Assembly: GCA_947561715.1 (NCBI GenBank)
Contig: OX387205.1
Span: forward strand, 7,073,001-7,137,000
Length of the DNA: 64,000 bases
Reading direction: 5' to 3'
DNA from: Ascidia mentula
Taxonomy: Eukaryota > Chordata > Ascidiacea > Phlebobranchia > Ascidiidae
Part shown: positions 11,640 through 23,600 of the stretch, in pieces
Layout of the letters: each line of letters opens with the position of its first letter
Numbering within the stretch: position 1 is the stretch's first letter
Notes under the pieces: generated by a model
Database searches by the model: none
Told to the model about the DNA's origin: nothing
Seen by the model: the letters and a program-made list of their open reading frames with translations, nothing else
Made by a program: the position numbers and the translations under genes

Positions 11640-14600
11640 ATGACGGAAGATCAAGAAAACGAAATAGTAGAGGCTTTAAAGGCTCTACAAGATAGCTACG
11701 CTTGCGCAGAGAGTCTAATGAAAAAGCCGCAAGATCTTTCAGCGCTACGTGAGTTCCTGCCCCAAGTAAATGCAAACTTTGATAAGCTAATTGAACTTCA
11801 CTCAAATATGTCGGATAGTGATAAACTACCTGAGATAATCTCGCGTGAGCGAGATTATTGCCGAGACAAACAAGAATTTGATAAAAGGGTCGCAACGTGG
11901 ATATCGAAGCTGCATGATCCGCAGCCTAGATCCGTTCCCCTACCATTGTCACCAGCCGACGCGTTGTCTGTTCACTCGAGTAGAAATTCAACCTCGAGTT
12001 CTATACGAAGTGAAATTCGACGCAGTAAGGTGAAACTAAAGCTTGCGAAATTCGCAAGTGCTCAAGAAGCCGAAAATGTACGAAGGGCCTCAGAAGAAGC
12101 AGATAGACTACGTCGTGCGGCAGAGCTGGAAGCAGATCGTGCACGTCGTACGGCCGAGCTAGAGGCGGAACGAATTCGACGTGAGGCGGAGAATGAAGCC
12201 CGGCGCATCAGCGAAGAAGCGGAGAAGCACGCTGCGCAAATGCGCCACGATTTGCAACTCGCTGAAGCTGAAGTGGAGGCATGGGAGGAAGAGTCTATCG
12301 GTAATTCAAGCCTGGCGTCTGTTACAAAAGGTAGTTCAATTTCTATCCCTCGCCCACGATTACTGTCAAATGTTTTTCAACATACGAGCTCACAGTTGCC
12401 GTCAAATGCTGTACGGGGCTCGTGTCCACAAATTAGGTCAAATGCGCAACAAATGGAAGCGCCCGTGAATGTGCCCGCACCATGCATCGAGAAGCATAGG
12501 ACTGGTACGTTTGGTGAAATCCCTCGTGCAGACGCAAATAGTTGTTGCCCTAGTCCCCAAAATATCTCGCCACTACCAAAGACGTATCAGGACGCATACC
12601 ATGTGAACTTGCCGAGTCCTGAAGTAACCAAATTTGATGGTGATTCACTAAATTACTGGCTATTCGTACGACAGTTTGATACCTACATTGCTAAGAAGGC
12701 CCACAATGATGAGATGCGGCTGTTGTATTTGGTACAGCACTGTAAACCCCATATTAGGGAAAAAATTGAACGCTTTAACGCGAAAGATCCAGCCGAAGGG
12801 TACAGGCTTGCCTGGCAAACCTTGTATAACGAATATGGCCAACCTCACATTATCGCACAAAGATGCGAAGAACAGCTGATGTCAGCTCCGGTTGTCAAGG
12901 ACAACGACCCCGATGGTCTTATGAAATTATCTGTGCTGTTGGACAAATGCTGTACGGCACTACATGGTGAGATAAGACATGCTTCTAGTGTTGATTCCAT
13001 GGATGTCATGTTGGCTGTTATCAGGAAACTCCCGTTTAGCATGCGAAAGGACTGGGTTTCGATGTCCGCACAGATTGAACATGACACTGAAAAACGAGCT
13101 ACCTTTGCGACTCTTACAGAGTTTGTAGCACTAAAAAGCAAGGTTGCAAACTCGATTTTTGGTAAGGCGCTGTATTCATCAAAGGAAGACAACAAAGGAA
13201 GCCGCCGGCCGAAGGCAATTGCGCACAGCACTGTGGCGACTTCTGCGCCGAAAATTAAGGACAAAACACACGTGCCAATGAAGTGTTTGTTGTGCAACGG
13301 GAGCCATTCTCTTGACGCATGTGTCCAGTTTAGGAAAATGTCGTGGAATGATCGACGCAGGTTCGTGCGTTCAATGGGTTTGTGTTTTAAGTGTTTAAAG
13401 GCTGGCCACCGTGCTAGAGACTGTGATTCCAGTCAAAGTTGTTTAGTCAACGGATGCGATGGTAAATCGCACCACAAATTGCTGCATTACCCAGCCCCTC
13501 CTACTGTATCCGAAGGGGTAAAGAATGACAATCCTGCTTGTGCTACGATCCGAAGTCGCGAGTACAGTGCAAGTGTCAACGCGTCTAGTGTGTACCTGAA
13601 TGTTGTATCTGTCGTTGTTCGCCATGGGACCACTTCCATTGCCACGTACGCTTTTCTGGATCAGGGTTCAACCACAACGTTTTGTGAACGTAAGTTGGTA
13701 GACAAATTAGGTGCGTCTGGACGACCCAAACAAATTTTGTTGAACACAATGACGACACCGCAAAAACTGGACACAATCGCAATTTCCGTGTCAGTCGAAC
13801 CACTTGATGGAGGTGAGCAAATAAACTTGCCAGAAGTAGTGGTTGTTGAACAAATACCTGTGAAACCGAACAAGTCTCCCACCTGGAAAACTCGGAAGAT
13901 GCACCCATCAATAAGGAGTCTACAACTGTCTTCCATTGCTGGTGGAACTGTCACATTGTTGATTGGTGCTAATGTACCTGTGGCACATCGTGTACAGTGC
14001 AGTCGTCCTGGAAACGACGAATGCCCAGATGCTGTGAAGACGCCTCTTGGATGGTCTTTGCTAGGTCGATCGCTCGACCCTGTCCGCAAATCTGCTGCAG
14101 ATGCCAACTTTACTTGCGTCATGGACACCGCCCATACCATGTTTCTAAGCGACGAGAGTGACCTGATCCCCAAAGAAGAAGACGAATTGTTTGGAAGTCC
14201 TTTCTCCAGGGAAGATCGGAGGACGTACCAATTGATGAAGGACTCCGTTCAATACATTGATGGACATTATGAATTGCCACTGCCGTGGAGACATGATCAC
14301 CAAGTTTTGCCTAACAATCTGAAGATGGCCAACAAAAGATTAGAATCGTTGAAACGTCGATTGAGCAACGACGAGAAAATGCATCAGAAGTACGCTGAGC
14401 AAATGCAAGCAACAATCGACAAAGGATTTGCCGAAGAAGTACCGGAGGAGAAACTGATTACCAAATATCGGACGTGGTACATACCTCATCATGGTGTTGT
14501 GAACCCTCACAAACCTGGTAAGTTGCGTGTTGTGTATGATTGCGCAGCTCAATACCGTGGACTGTCTTTGAACCAAACGTTGATGCAAGGTCCTGATCTT

Positions 14601-17534
14601 GTCAACAGTCTACTTGGCGTCTTGTTGCGTTTCCGCAAGTCGCCGATTGCCTTGGTAGCTGACATTGAGGCCATGTTTTACCAAGTGAGAGTTGCCCCTC
14701 GTGATCGTGACAGTTTGCGTTTCCTTTGGTGGCCTGGTGGGAACCTGTCAGGTGAGCCTGTGCCCCACAGAATGAATGTACATCTCTTCGGGGCAACTTC
14801 GTCTCCAAGCTGCGCAACCTTTTGTTTACGTCAAACCGCTAGTGATTTTGGGAGTGAATTTGAACCCATTGTTGCCTCTACGGTTGAACGTAATTTCTAC
14901 GTCGATGACTGCCTCACATCGGTAGCAGACGTTGAAACTGGATTGCAGCTTGTCGATGGTCTGCGCTCCTTGCTTGAGAAGGGTGGATTTCGCTTGACCA
15001 AGTGGTTGTCAAACTGCAAGGAGATTCTTGATCGCTTACCGGAAAATGAATTATCAATGGCTTTGCAGGTGCGCCCACTGGATGCTGAATTACAAGAGCG
15101 TGTGCTTGGTATACAGTGGAATGTTCATGCTGACGCATTTCTGTTTGCTGTTTCGTTGCCAATGAAGCCGCGCACTCGCCGAGGCCTCTTGTCAACTATG
15201 AATTCTCTATTCGACCCATTGGGTTTTGTTACCCCCGTCGTGTTGCGAGCCCGGCTCATTTATAGGAGCTTGTGCAAGCAAGAAATTGAATGGGACGAAG
15301 AGATGCCTGCTAAGGACTTACGAAAATGGGAGAAGTGGTTAGTCTGCTTACACAGCCTGCAGGAAAGGCGCATTCCACGATCATTTGGATTTGGTGTCAG
15401 CGCCAATGTGATAAGAAGTCAACTTCATGTGTTTGCTGACGCATCCAAAGAAGCCTACGGAGCTGTGTGCTACCTCCGATCAACGAATAAAGAAAGCGAA
15501 GTGACCTGTACCTTGGTTATGAGTAAATGTCGCCTGACACCCCAGGGTGAAAATTCTATTCCACGGTTGGAATTGATGGCTGCTGTTCTGGCTGTGGACG
15601 TGGAACTGATTGTCAGAAAGGAAATGTGTTTGGACCTGCGTCCCTCTATATTTTGGACGGATTCGTCTGTGGTGCTGCAAAGCATTAAAAATGATAAACG
15701 AAGATTTCCGTTGTTTGTCTCTCGTCGTTTGGCAATGATCGAGAAGAATACCTGTGTGAAGAACTGGAAACATGTTCCGACGACGGAAAACCCTGCTGAT
15801 TTGGCTTCGAGGGGAGTCTCAGCCGATGCCCTGGTGAGGAGTGAATTGTGGTTTGACGGACCATCGTTTCTCAAGAAGACGCCCGACTGCTGGCCAAATA
15901 TGTTTGGTGACGCTGCTACAGATCCGGTTGAGGTTAATGTATTTGATAAGAAACCTTGTGGTGTGTTTACTGTGGTAGAGAAATGTCCTCCCACAGATGT
16001 TTTAATAACGAAATTTTCTTCGTTGTATCAACTTAAACGTGCCGCTGCATGGTTTTTGCGTTTGAAGGCAATTCTGCGAAGTGCGAGAACCGCGAGATTT
16101 GACTCCTCGGCCCTGAGAGTTGATGAGCTACGGACGGCTGAAGCCGAGTTGGTGAAATATGTTCAACGAGGTCATTTCTCACAATGGATGATAGCAATTA
16201 CCCCAGATGGAAACTTGAAGAAACCAAGCAAGTCATCGGCAGTTTTTCGTATGGATCCTGTGATGATTGATGGAATGCTTAGGGTTGGCGGTCGTTTGGA
16301 AAAGGCGCCTATTCCTTTTGAGGCCCGACATCCTGCCATTTTGCCTTACAACTCGTACCTGACTGAGTTGCTAATTTCCCATTTCCATGCAGAGTGTGGA
16401 CATTCTGGCGTGAACCACATTCTGTCCCAGATGAACCAACGCTATTGGATCGTTAAAGGTGCAGTGGCGGTGCGACGTGTTCTCCGCGCATGTTTGGTAT
16501 GCCGGCGTCGCAACGCAAAGCCTGAAGGGCAAATTATGTCCAATTTACCGCCAGCTCGCCTGCAAATGAATGAATTTCCCTTTGCATTTACAGGAGTCGA
16601 TTATTTCGGACCTCTAGTCGTCAAGCAAAGGCGCTGCGAAGTTAAGAGATGGGGTTGTCTCTTTACATGCCTAACTACAAGAGCAATTCATCTCGAGGTG
16701 GCACATGACCTAAGCACCGATGCCTTTATAAATGCATTTCGCAGATTTATTGCTCGTCGCGGCGAAGTGCTGCAAATTTATTCCGATAACGGCACGAATT
16801 TTGTGGGTGCTGCGCGTGTTCTTCGTGACGCCGTACGTGAATGGAACCAGAACCAAATAGAAGAGTTCTTCAAAAAGAAAGAAGTTCAGTGGCACTTTAA
16901 CCCACCTGGTGCAAGTCACATGGGAGGTGCCTGGGAAAGGATGATTCGGTCTGTTCGACGCGTCCTCTCCTTGCTGACGAACGAACGAGTCCTCAACGAT
17001 GATCAACTGCAAACGTTTCTGCTTGAAGCGGAATCAATTATCAACTCGCGACCCCTGACTCCGGTCACACTTGATGACGTTGGTGAGTCACCATTGACAC
17101 CTAATCACTTGCTAAGGATAAATCCGTCCGGAGGGATGCCTCCAACCGTCACAAGTGATCGGGACTGCTACGCGCGCCGGGGTTGGCGCAAGGTCCAATA
17201 TATTGCAGATCAATTTTGGAGACGATGGTCCCGGGAATACTTGCGTACAATCATCGCTCGCCAGAAGTGGCATCATGAGAAAAGAAATGTCCAGGTCGGT
17301 GATGTTGTCCTTCTGGTTGATGATGCTGCCCCCAGACGTTCTTGGTCGATCGGTCGCGTTGAATCAACCAATCCTGATGACTTTGGTGTGGTCCGCAGTG
17401 TTCGAATTCGATCGAGAGGAACGATTGTGCGAAGACCCATTCACAAACTGTGTGTGGTCGTACCAGTTGATGGGAGAGGAGACGATCACCTGCCACACGA
17501 TGACCCGGCGACAATGGTCGCTGAGAAACACTGA
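11640..17534 (+). CDS. BEL/Pao Gag-Pol polyprotein (1,964 aa)
   Basis: A single frame encodes structural and enzymatic parts. Approximate order: an Arg/Glu-rich coiled-coil-like stretch (130-220); a gag-like region of the DUF1759 type (324-470); two Cys-rich zinc-knuckle-like motifs (549-595, including CFKCLKAGHRARDC); an aspartic protease with FLDQGSTTTFC (near 670); reverse transcriptase with YVDDC (near 1087); an RNase H region with FADASKEAYGA (near 1264); an integrase zinc-binding HHCC region (about 1580-1625); an integrase core with DYFGPL, SDNGTNF and a later Glu (about 1653-1765); and a C-terminal region of the DUF5641 type (about 1850-1950). Gag and Pol in one frame is common in this family. 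Length and order are normal. The ATG at 11640 follows the leader after the LTR and is the first long-frame start. Confidence 0.95.
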   Translation: MTEDQENEIVEALKALQDSYACAESLMKKPQDLSALREFLPQVNANFDKLIELHSNMSDSDKLPEIISRERDYCRDKQEFDKRVATWISKLHDPQPRSVPLPLSPADALSVHSSRNSTSSSIRSEIRRSKVKLKLAKFASAQEAENVRRASEEADRLRRAAELEADRARRTAELEAERIRREAENEARRISEEAEKHAAQMRHDLQLAEAEVEAWEEESIGNSSLASVTKGSSISIPRPRLLSNVFQHTSSQLPSNAVRGSCPQIRSNAQQMEAPVNVPAPCIEKHRTGTFGEIPRADANSCCPSPQNISPLPKTYQDAYHVNLPSPEVTKFDGDSLNYWLFVRQFDTYIAKKAHNDEMRLLYLVQHCKPHIREKIERFNAKDPAEGYRLAWQTLYNEYGQPHIIAQRCEEQLMSAPVVKDNDPDGLMKLSVLLDKCCTALHGEIRHASSVDSMDVMLAVIRKLPFSMRKDWVSMSAQIEHDTEKRATFATLTEFVALKSKVANSIFGKALYSSKEDNKGSRRPKAIAHSTVATSAPKIKDKTHVPMKCLLCNGSHSLDACVQFRKMSWNDRRRFVRSMGLCFKCLKAGHRARDCDSSQSCLVNGCDGKSHHKLLHYPAPPTVSEGVKNDNPACATIRSREYSASVNASSVYLNVVSVVVRHGTTSIATYAFLDQGSTTTFCERKLVDKLGASGRPKQILLNTMTTPQKLDTIAISVSVEPLDGGEQINLPEVVVVEQIPVKPNKSPTWKTRKMHPSIRSLQLSSIAGGTVTLLIGANVPVAHRVQCSRPGNDECPDAVKTPLGWSLLGRSLDPVRKSAADANFTCVMDTAHTMFLSDESDLIPKEEDELFGSPFSREDRRTYQLMKDSVQYIDGHYELPLPWRHDHQVLPNNLKMANKRLESLKRRLSNDEKMHQKYAEQMQATIDKGFAEEVPEEKLITKYRTWYIPHHGVVNPHKPGKLRVVYDCAAQYRGLSLNQTLMQGPDLVNSLLGVLLRFRKSPIALVADIEAMFYQVRVAPRDRDSLRFLWWPGGNLSGEPVPHRMNVHLFGATSSPSCATFCLRQTASDFGSEFEPIVASTVERNFYVDDCLTSVADVETGLQLVDGLRSLLEKGGFRLTKWLSNCKEILDRLPENELSMALQVRPLDAELQERVLGIQWNVHADAFLFAVSLPMKPRTRRGLLSTMNSLFDPLGFVTPVVLRARLIYRSLCKQEIEWDEEMPAKDLRKWEKWLVCLHSLQERRIPRSFGFGVSANVIRSQLHVFADASKEAYGAVCYLRSTNKESEVTCTLVMSKCRLTPQGENSIPRLELMAAVLAVDVELIVRKEMCLDLRPSIFWTDSSVVLQSIKNDKRRFPLFVSRRLAMIEKNTCVKNWKHVPTTENPADLASRGVSADALVRSELWFDGPSFLKKTPDCWPNMFGDAATDPVEVNVFDKKPCGVFTVVEKCPPTDVLITKFSSLYQLKRAAAWFLRLKAILRSARTARFDSSALRVDELRTAEAELVKYVQRGHFSQWMIAITPDGNLKKPSKSSAVFRMDPVMIDGMLRVGGRLEKAPIPFEARHPAILPYNSYLTELLISHFHAECGHSGVNHILSQMNQRYWIVKGAVAVRRVLRACLVCRRRNAKPEGQIMSNLPPARLQMNEFPFAFTGVDYFGPLVVKQRRCEVKRWGCLFTCLTTRAIHLEVAHDLSTDAFINAFRRFIARRGEVLQIYSDNGTNFVGAARVLRDAVREWNQNQIEEFFKKKEVQWHFNPPGASHMGGAWERMIRSVRRVLSLLTNERVLNDDQLQTFLLEAESIINSRPLTPVTLDDVGESPLTPNHLLRINPSGGMPPTVTSDRDCYARRGWRKVQYIADQFWRRWSREYLRTIIARQKWHHEKRNVQVGDVVLLVDDAAPRRSWSIGRVESTNPDDFGVVRSVRIRSRGTIVRRPIHKLCVVVPVDGRGDDHLPHDDPATMVAEKH

Positions 17535-17606
17535 TAAACGATTGATACAAACGCGCGTCGAAATTGTGTTGTAAAAAATTGAACGTCGCTGTGACTTATC
17601 AATTTT

Positions 17607-17615
17607 GGGGGGGAG
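17607..17615 (+). other. Polypurine tract before the 3' LTR
   Basis: A purine run, GGGGGGGAG, directly abuts the 3' LTR. This position and composition fit the plus-strand primer site used by LTR retrotransposons. Confidence 0.8.
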
Positions 17616-18070
17616 TATAAGATTTCTGTGCGCGTAACTTTCCATGTGAGAAAATTTCACAACAATGGAAACGTCACAATGCCCCTACCAACTGTATGAT
17701 GCAAGGCTAGTGCCAGCAGTCTTAATGTTTGCCACGTGTTGAACTTGTCCGCGTGCATTAAACTGTTTTGGTGATTAAATATCTGTTGTGAATTGCAGTG
17801 AATTGACTTAAGTTGATAACAAAATAGTGACTGCATAACGTAAATTCACCTGGTGCAACCGAATGCTATTCGAAGTCGGTCCTTGTGCATCTTGTATTGG
17901 TGAGTTCAATAATGTTGTCTGTTATGTTGCATGTGACTGTTCGCTAATATGTGTTTGTTTGTTTAGTGAACGTGTCACAGTTTGTTAACTGTGCCGCAGA
18001 ATAAAAGAATACTGTTCTTTCCTGACGGTGCGGTCAAACCCCTGTGACAAGGCTAGCTGGTCGTGTTACA
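17616..18070 (+). repeat. 3' LTR of BEL/Pao element
   Basis: 455-bp copy of 11090-11544, same ends and same length, no differences seen by eye. Followed immediately by GTTAC. Confidence 0.95.
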
Positions 18071-18075
18071 GTTAC
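18071..18075. other. Target-site duplication GTTAC, right of BEL/Pao element
   Basis: Second copy of the 5-bp target. The satellite continues in register from here (GTTACATACGTTG), so nothing was lost on insertion. Confidence 0.93.
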
Positions 18076-20869
18076 ATACGTTGTGCAACCGCAAACTCAG
18101 TACTGGATTATCAGCGTTTTCCACTGTATAATAAAGCTTGTACTGAAAAAAAATATTTTTTATCGAAAAGTCATATACTGCAAAATGGACAAGTGCTGAA
18201 AGCGCATATGTTACATACGTTGTGCAACCGCAAACGCAATACTGGAGTATCAGCGTTTTCCACTGTATAGTAAAGCTTGTAATGAAAAAAAATATTTTTT
18301 ATCGAAAAGTCATTTCCTGCAAAATGGACAAGTGCTGAAATCGCACAGTTACATACGTTGTGCAACCGCAAAAGCAATACTGGAGTATCAGCGTTTTCCA
18401 CTGTATAATAAAGCTTGTACTGAAAAAAAATATTTTTTATCGAAAAGTCATATACTGCAAATTGGACATGTGCTGAAATCGCATGGTTACATACGTTGTG
18501 CAACCGCAAACTCAGTACTGGAGTATCAGCGTTTTCCACTGTATAATAAAGCTTGTTCTGAAAAAAAATATTTTTTATCGAAAAGTCATATACTGCAAAA
18601 TGGACAAGTGCTGAAATCGCATAGTTACATACGTTGTGCAACCGCAAACGCAATACTGGAGTATCAGCGTTTTCCACTGTATAGTAAAGCTTGTAATGAA
18701 AAAAAATATTTTTTATCGAAAAGTCATTTCCTGCAAAATGGACAAGTGCTGAAATCGCACAGTTACATACGTTGTGCAACCGCAAAAGCAATACTGGAGT
18801 ATCAGCGTTTTCCAATGTATAATAAAGCTTGTACTGAAAAAAAATATTTTTTATCGAAAAGTCATATACTGCAAATTGGACATGTGCTGAAATCGCATGG
18901 TTACATACGTTGTGCAACCGCAAACTCAGTACTGGAGTATCAGCGTTTTCCACTGTATAATAAAGCTTGTTCTGAAAAAAACATATTTTTTATCGAAAAG
19001 TCATATACTGCAAAATGGACAAGTGCTGAAATCGCATAGTTACATACGTTGTGCAACCGCAAACGCAATACTGGAGTATCAGCGTTTTCCACTGTATAGT
19101 AAAGCTTGTAATGAAAAAAAATATTTTTTATCGAAAAGTCATTTCCTGCAAAATGGACAAGTGCTGAAATCGCACAGTTACATACGTTGTGCAACCGCAA
19201 AAGCAATACTGGAGTATCAGCGTTTTCCACTGTATAATAAAGCTTGTACTGAAAAAAAATATTTTTTATCGAAAAGTCATATACTGCAAATTGGACATGT
19301 GCTGAAATCGCATGGTTACATACGTTGTGCAACCGCAAACTCAGTACTGGAGTATCAGCGTTTTCCACTGTATAATAAAGCTTGTTCTGAAAAAAACATA
19401 TTTTTTATCGAAAAGTCATATACTGCAAAATGGACAAGTGCTGAAATCGCATAGTTACATACGTTGTGCAACCGCAAACGCAATACTGGAGTATCAGCGT
19501 TTTCCACTGTATAATAAAGCTTGTACTGAAAAAAAATATTTTTTATCGAAAAGTCATATACTGCAAAATGGACAAGTGCTGAAAGCGCATAGTTACATAC
19601 GTTGTTCAACCGCAAACTCGGTACTGGAGTATCAGCGTTTTCCACTGTATAATAAAGCTTGTAATGAAAAAAAATATTTTTTATCGAAAAGTCATATACT
19701 GCAAAATGGATAAGTGCTGAAAGCGCATAGTTACATACGTTGTTCAACCGCAAACTCAGTACTGGAGTATCAGCGTTTTCCACTGTATAATAAAGCTTGT
19801 AATGAAAAAAAATATTTTTTATCGAAAAGTCATATACTGCAAAATGGACAAGTGCTGAAATCGCACAGTCACATACGTTGTGCAACCGCAAAAGCAATAC
19901 TGGAGTATCAGCGTTTACCACTGTATAATAAAGCTTGTACTGAAAAAAAATATTTTTTATCGAAAAGTCATATACTGCAAAATGGACAAGTGCTGAAATC
20001 GCATAGTTACATACGTTGTGCAACCGCAAACTCAGTGCTGGAGTATCAGGGTTTTCCACTGTATAATAAAGCTTGTACTGAAAAAAAACATTTTTTATCG
20101 AAAAGTCATATACTGCAAAATGGACAAGTGCTGAAATCGCACAGTTACATACGTTGTGCAACCGCAAACTCAGTACTGGAGTATCAGCGTTTTCCACTGT
20201 ATAATAAAGCTTGTACTGAAAAAAAATATTTTTTATCGAAAAGTCATATACTGCAAAATGGACAAGTGCTGAAATCGCATGGTTACATACGTTGTGCAAC
20301 CGCAAACTCAGTACTGGAGTATCAGCGTTTTCCACTGTATAATAAAGCTTGTACAGAAAAAAAATATTTATTATCGGAAAGTCATATACTGCAAAATGGA
20401 CAAGTGCTGAAATCGCATAGTTACATACGTTGAGCAACCGCAAAAGCAATACTGGAGTACCAGCATTTTCCACAGTATAATAAAGCTTGTACTAAAAAAA
20501 AATATTTTTTATCGAAAAGTCATATACTGCAAAATGGACAAGTGCTGAAATCGCATAGTTACATACGTCGTGCAACCGCAAACTCAGTACTGGAGTATCA
20601 GCGTTTTCCACTGTATAATAAAGCTTGTACTGAAAAAAAATATTTTTTATCGAAAAGTCATATACTGCAAAATGGACATGTGCTGAAATCGCATGGTTAC
20701 ATACGTTGTGCAACCGCAAACTCAGTACTGGAGTATCAGCGTTTTCCACTGTATAATAAAGCTTGTTCTGAAAAAAAATATTTTTTATCGAAAAGTCATA
20801 TACTGCAAAATGGACAAGTGCTGAAATCGCATAGTTACATACGTTGTGCAACCGCAAACTCAGTACTGG

Positions 20870-23600
20870 AGTATCAGCGTTTTCCACTGTATAATAAACT
20901 TGTACAGAAAAAAAATATTTTTTATCGGAAAGTCATATACTGCAAAATGGACAAGTGCTGAAAGCGCATAGTTACATAAGTTGTGCAACCGCAAATTCAG
21001 TACTGGAGTATCAGCGTTTTCCACTGTATAATAAAGCTTGTACTGAAAAAAAATATTTTTGATCGAAAAGTCATATACTGCAAAATGGACATGTGCTGAA
21101 ATCGCATGGTTACATACGTTGTGCAACCGCAAACTCAGTACTGGATTATCAGCGTTTTCCACTGTATAATAAAGCTTGTACTGAAAAAAAATATTTTTTA
21201 TCGAAAAGTCATATACTGCAAAATGGACAAGTGCTGAAAGCGCATATGTTACATACGTTGTGCAACCGCAAACGCAATACTGGAGTATCAGCGTTTTCCA
21301 CTGTATAGTAAAGCTTGTAATGAAAAAAAATATTTTTTATCGAAAAGTCATTTCCTGCAAAATGGACAAGTGCTGAAATCGCACAGTTACATACGTTGTG
21401 CAACCGCAAAAGCAATACTGGAGTATCAGCGTTTTCCACTGTATAATAAAGCTTGTACTGAAAAAAAATATTTTTTATCGAAAAGTCATATACTGCAAAT
21501 TGGACATGTGCTGAAATCGCATGGTTACATACGTTGTGCAACCGCAAACTCAGTACTGGAGTATCAGCGTTTTCCACTGTATAATAAAGCTTGTTCTGAA
21601 AAAAAATATTTTTTATCGAAAAGTCATATACTGCAAAATGGACAAGTGCTGAAATCGCATAGTTACATACGTTGTGCAACCGCAAACGCAATACTGGAGT
21701 ATCAGCGTTTTCCACTGTATAGTAAAGCTTGTAATGAAAAAAAATATTTTTTATCGAAAAGTCATTTCCTGCAAAATGGACAAGAGCTGAAATCGCACAG
21801 TTACATACGTTGTGCAACCGCAAAAGCAATACTGGAGTATCAGCGTTTTCCACTGTATAATAAAGCTTGTACTGAAAAAAAATATTTTTTATCGAAAAGT
21901 CATATACTGCAAATTGGACATGTGCTGAAATCGCATGGTTACATACGTTGTGCAACCGCAAACTCAGTACTGGAGTATCAGCGTTTTCCACTGTATAATA
22001 AAGCTTGTTCTGAAAAAAAATATTTTTTATCGAAAAGTCATATACTGCAAAATGGACAAGTGCTGAAATCGCATAGTTACATACGTTGTGCAACCGCAAA
22101 CGCAATACTGGAGTATCAGCGTTTTCCACTGTATAGTAAAGCTTGTAATGAAAAAAAATATTTTTTATCGAAAAGTCATTTCCTGCAAAATGGACAAGTG
22201 CTGAAATCGCACAGTTACATACGTTGTGCAACCGCAAAAGCAATACTGGAGTATCAGCGTTTTCCACTGTATAATAAAGCTTGTACTGAAAAAAAATATT
22301 TTTTATCGAAAAGTCATATACTGCAAAATGGACAAGTGCTGAAAGCGCATAGTTACATACGTTGTTCAACCGCAAACTCGGTACTGGAGTATCAGCGTTT
22401 TCCACTGTATAATAAAGCTTGTAATGAAAAAAAATATTTTTTATCGAAAAGTCATATACTGCAAAATGGATAAGTGCTGAAAGCGCATAGTTACATACGT
22501 TGTTCAACCGCAAACTCAGTACTGGAGTATCAGCGTTTTCCACTGTATAATAAAGCTTGTAATGAAAAAAAATATTTTTTATCGAAAAGTCATATACTGC
22601 AAAATGGACAAGTGCTGAAATCGCACAGTCACATACGTTGTGCAACCGCAAAAAGCAATACTGGAGTATCAGCGTTTACCACTGTATAATAAAGCTTGTA
22701 CTGAAAAAAAATATTTTTTATCGAAAAGTCATATACTGCAAAATGGACAAGTGCTGAAATCGCATAGTTACATACGTTGTGCAACCGCAAACTCAGTGCT
22801 GGAGTATCAGGGTTTTCCACTGTATAATAAAGCTTGTACTGAAAAAAAACATTTTTTATCGAAAAGTCATATACTGCAAAATGGACAAGTGCTGAAATCG
22901 CACAGTTACATACGTTGTGCAACCGCAAACTCAGTACTGGAGTATCAGCGTTTTCCACTGTATAATAAAGCTTGTACTGAAAAAAAAAATTTTTTATCGA
23001 AAAGTCATATACTGCAAAATGGACAAGTGCTGAAATCGCATGGTTACATACGTTGTGCAACCGCAAACTCAGTACTGGAGTATCAGCGTTTTCCACTGTA
23101 TAATAAAGCTTGTACAAAAAAAAATATTTATTATCGGAAAGTCATATACTGCAAAATGGACAAGTGCTGAAATCGCATAGTTACATACGTTGAGCAACCG
23201 CAAAAGCAATACTGGAGTACCAGCATTTTCCACAGTATAATAAAGCTTGTACTAAAAAAAAATATTTTTTATCGAAAAGTCATATACTGCAAAATGGACA
23301 AGTGCTGAAATCGCATAGTTACATACGTCGTGCAACCGCAAACTCAGTACTGGAGTATCAGCGTTTTCCACTGTATAATAAAGCTTGTACTGAAAAAAAA
23401 TATTTTTTATCGAAAAGTCATATACTGCAAAATGGACATGTGCTGAAATCGCATGGTTACATACGTTGTGCAACCGCAAACTCAGTACTGGAGTATCAGC
23501 GTTTTCCACTGTATAATAAAGCTTGTTCTGAAAAAAAATATTTTTTATCGAAAAGTCATATATTGCAAAATGGACAAGTGCTGAAATCGCATGGTTACAT
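20870..23600 (+). repeat. Higher-order block, copy 1 (period 3,864 bp = 28 units)
   Basis: About 2.7 kb matching 24734-27465 at a fixed offset of 3,864 bp, exactly 28 times 138. Shared private variants include AATAAACTTGTACAG (at 20893 and 24757), AACCGCAAATTCAG, GGACAAGAGCTG (at 21779 and 25643) and GGATAAG. A one-base length difference in an A-run near 23113 shifts the offset by one afterwards. Boundaries are approximate. Confidence 0.85.

Larger units (their letters stand above)
11090..18070 (+). mobile_element. BEL/Pao LTR retrotransposon, looks whole
   Basis: A 6,981-bp element inserted in the satellite in plus orientation. It consists of a 455-bp 5' LTR (11090-11544), a short leader, one long gag-pol frame (11640-17534), a purine tract and a 455-bp 3' LTR (17616-18070), bounded by a GTTAC target duplication. 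The two LTRs have equal length and read as identical, so insertion was recent. The domain order (gag-like region, zinc knuckles, aspartic protease, RT, RNase H, integrase, BEL-type C-terminus) identifies the family. I see no envelope gene. The sequence shows what looks like a whole copy; activity cannot be judged. Confidence 0.96.

Noticed and set aside
11090-18070. Envelope gene in the BEL/Pao element
   Set aside because: The gag-pol frame ends about 80 bp before the 3' LTR, leaving no room for one.
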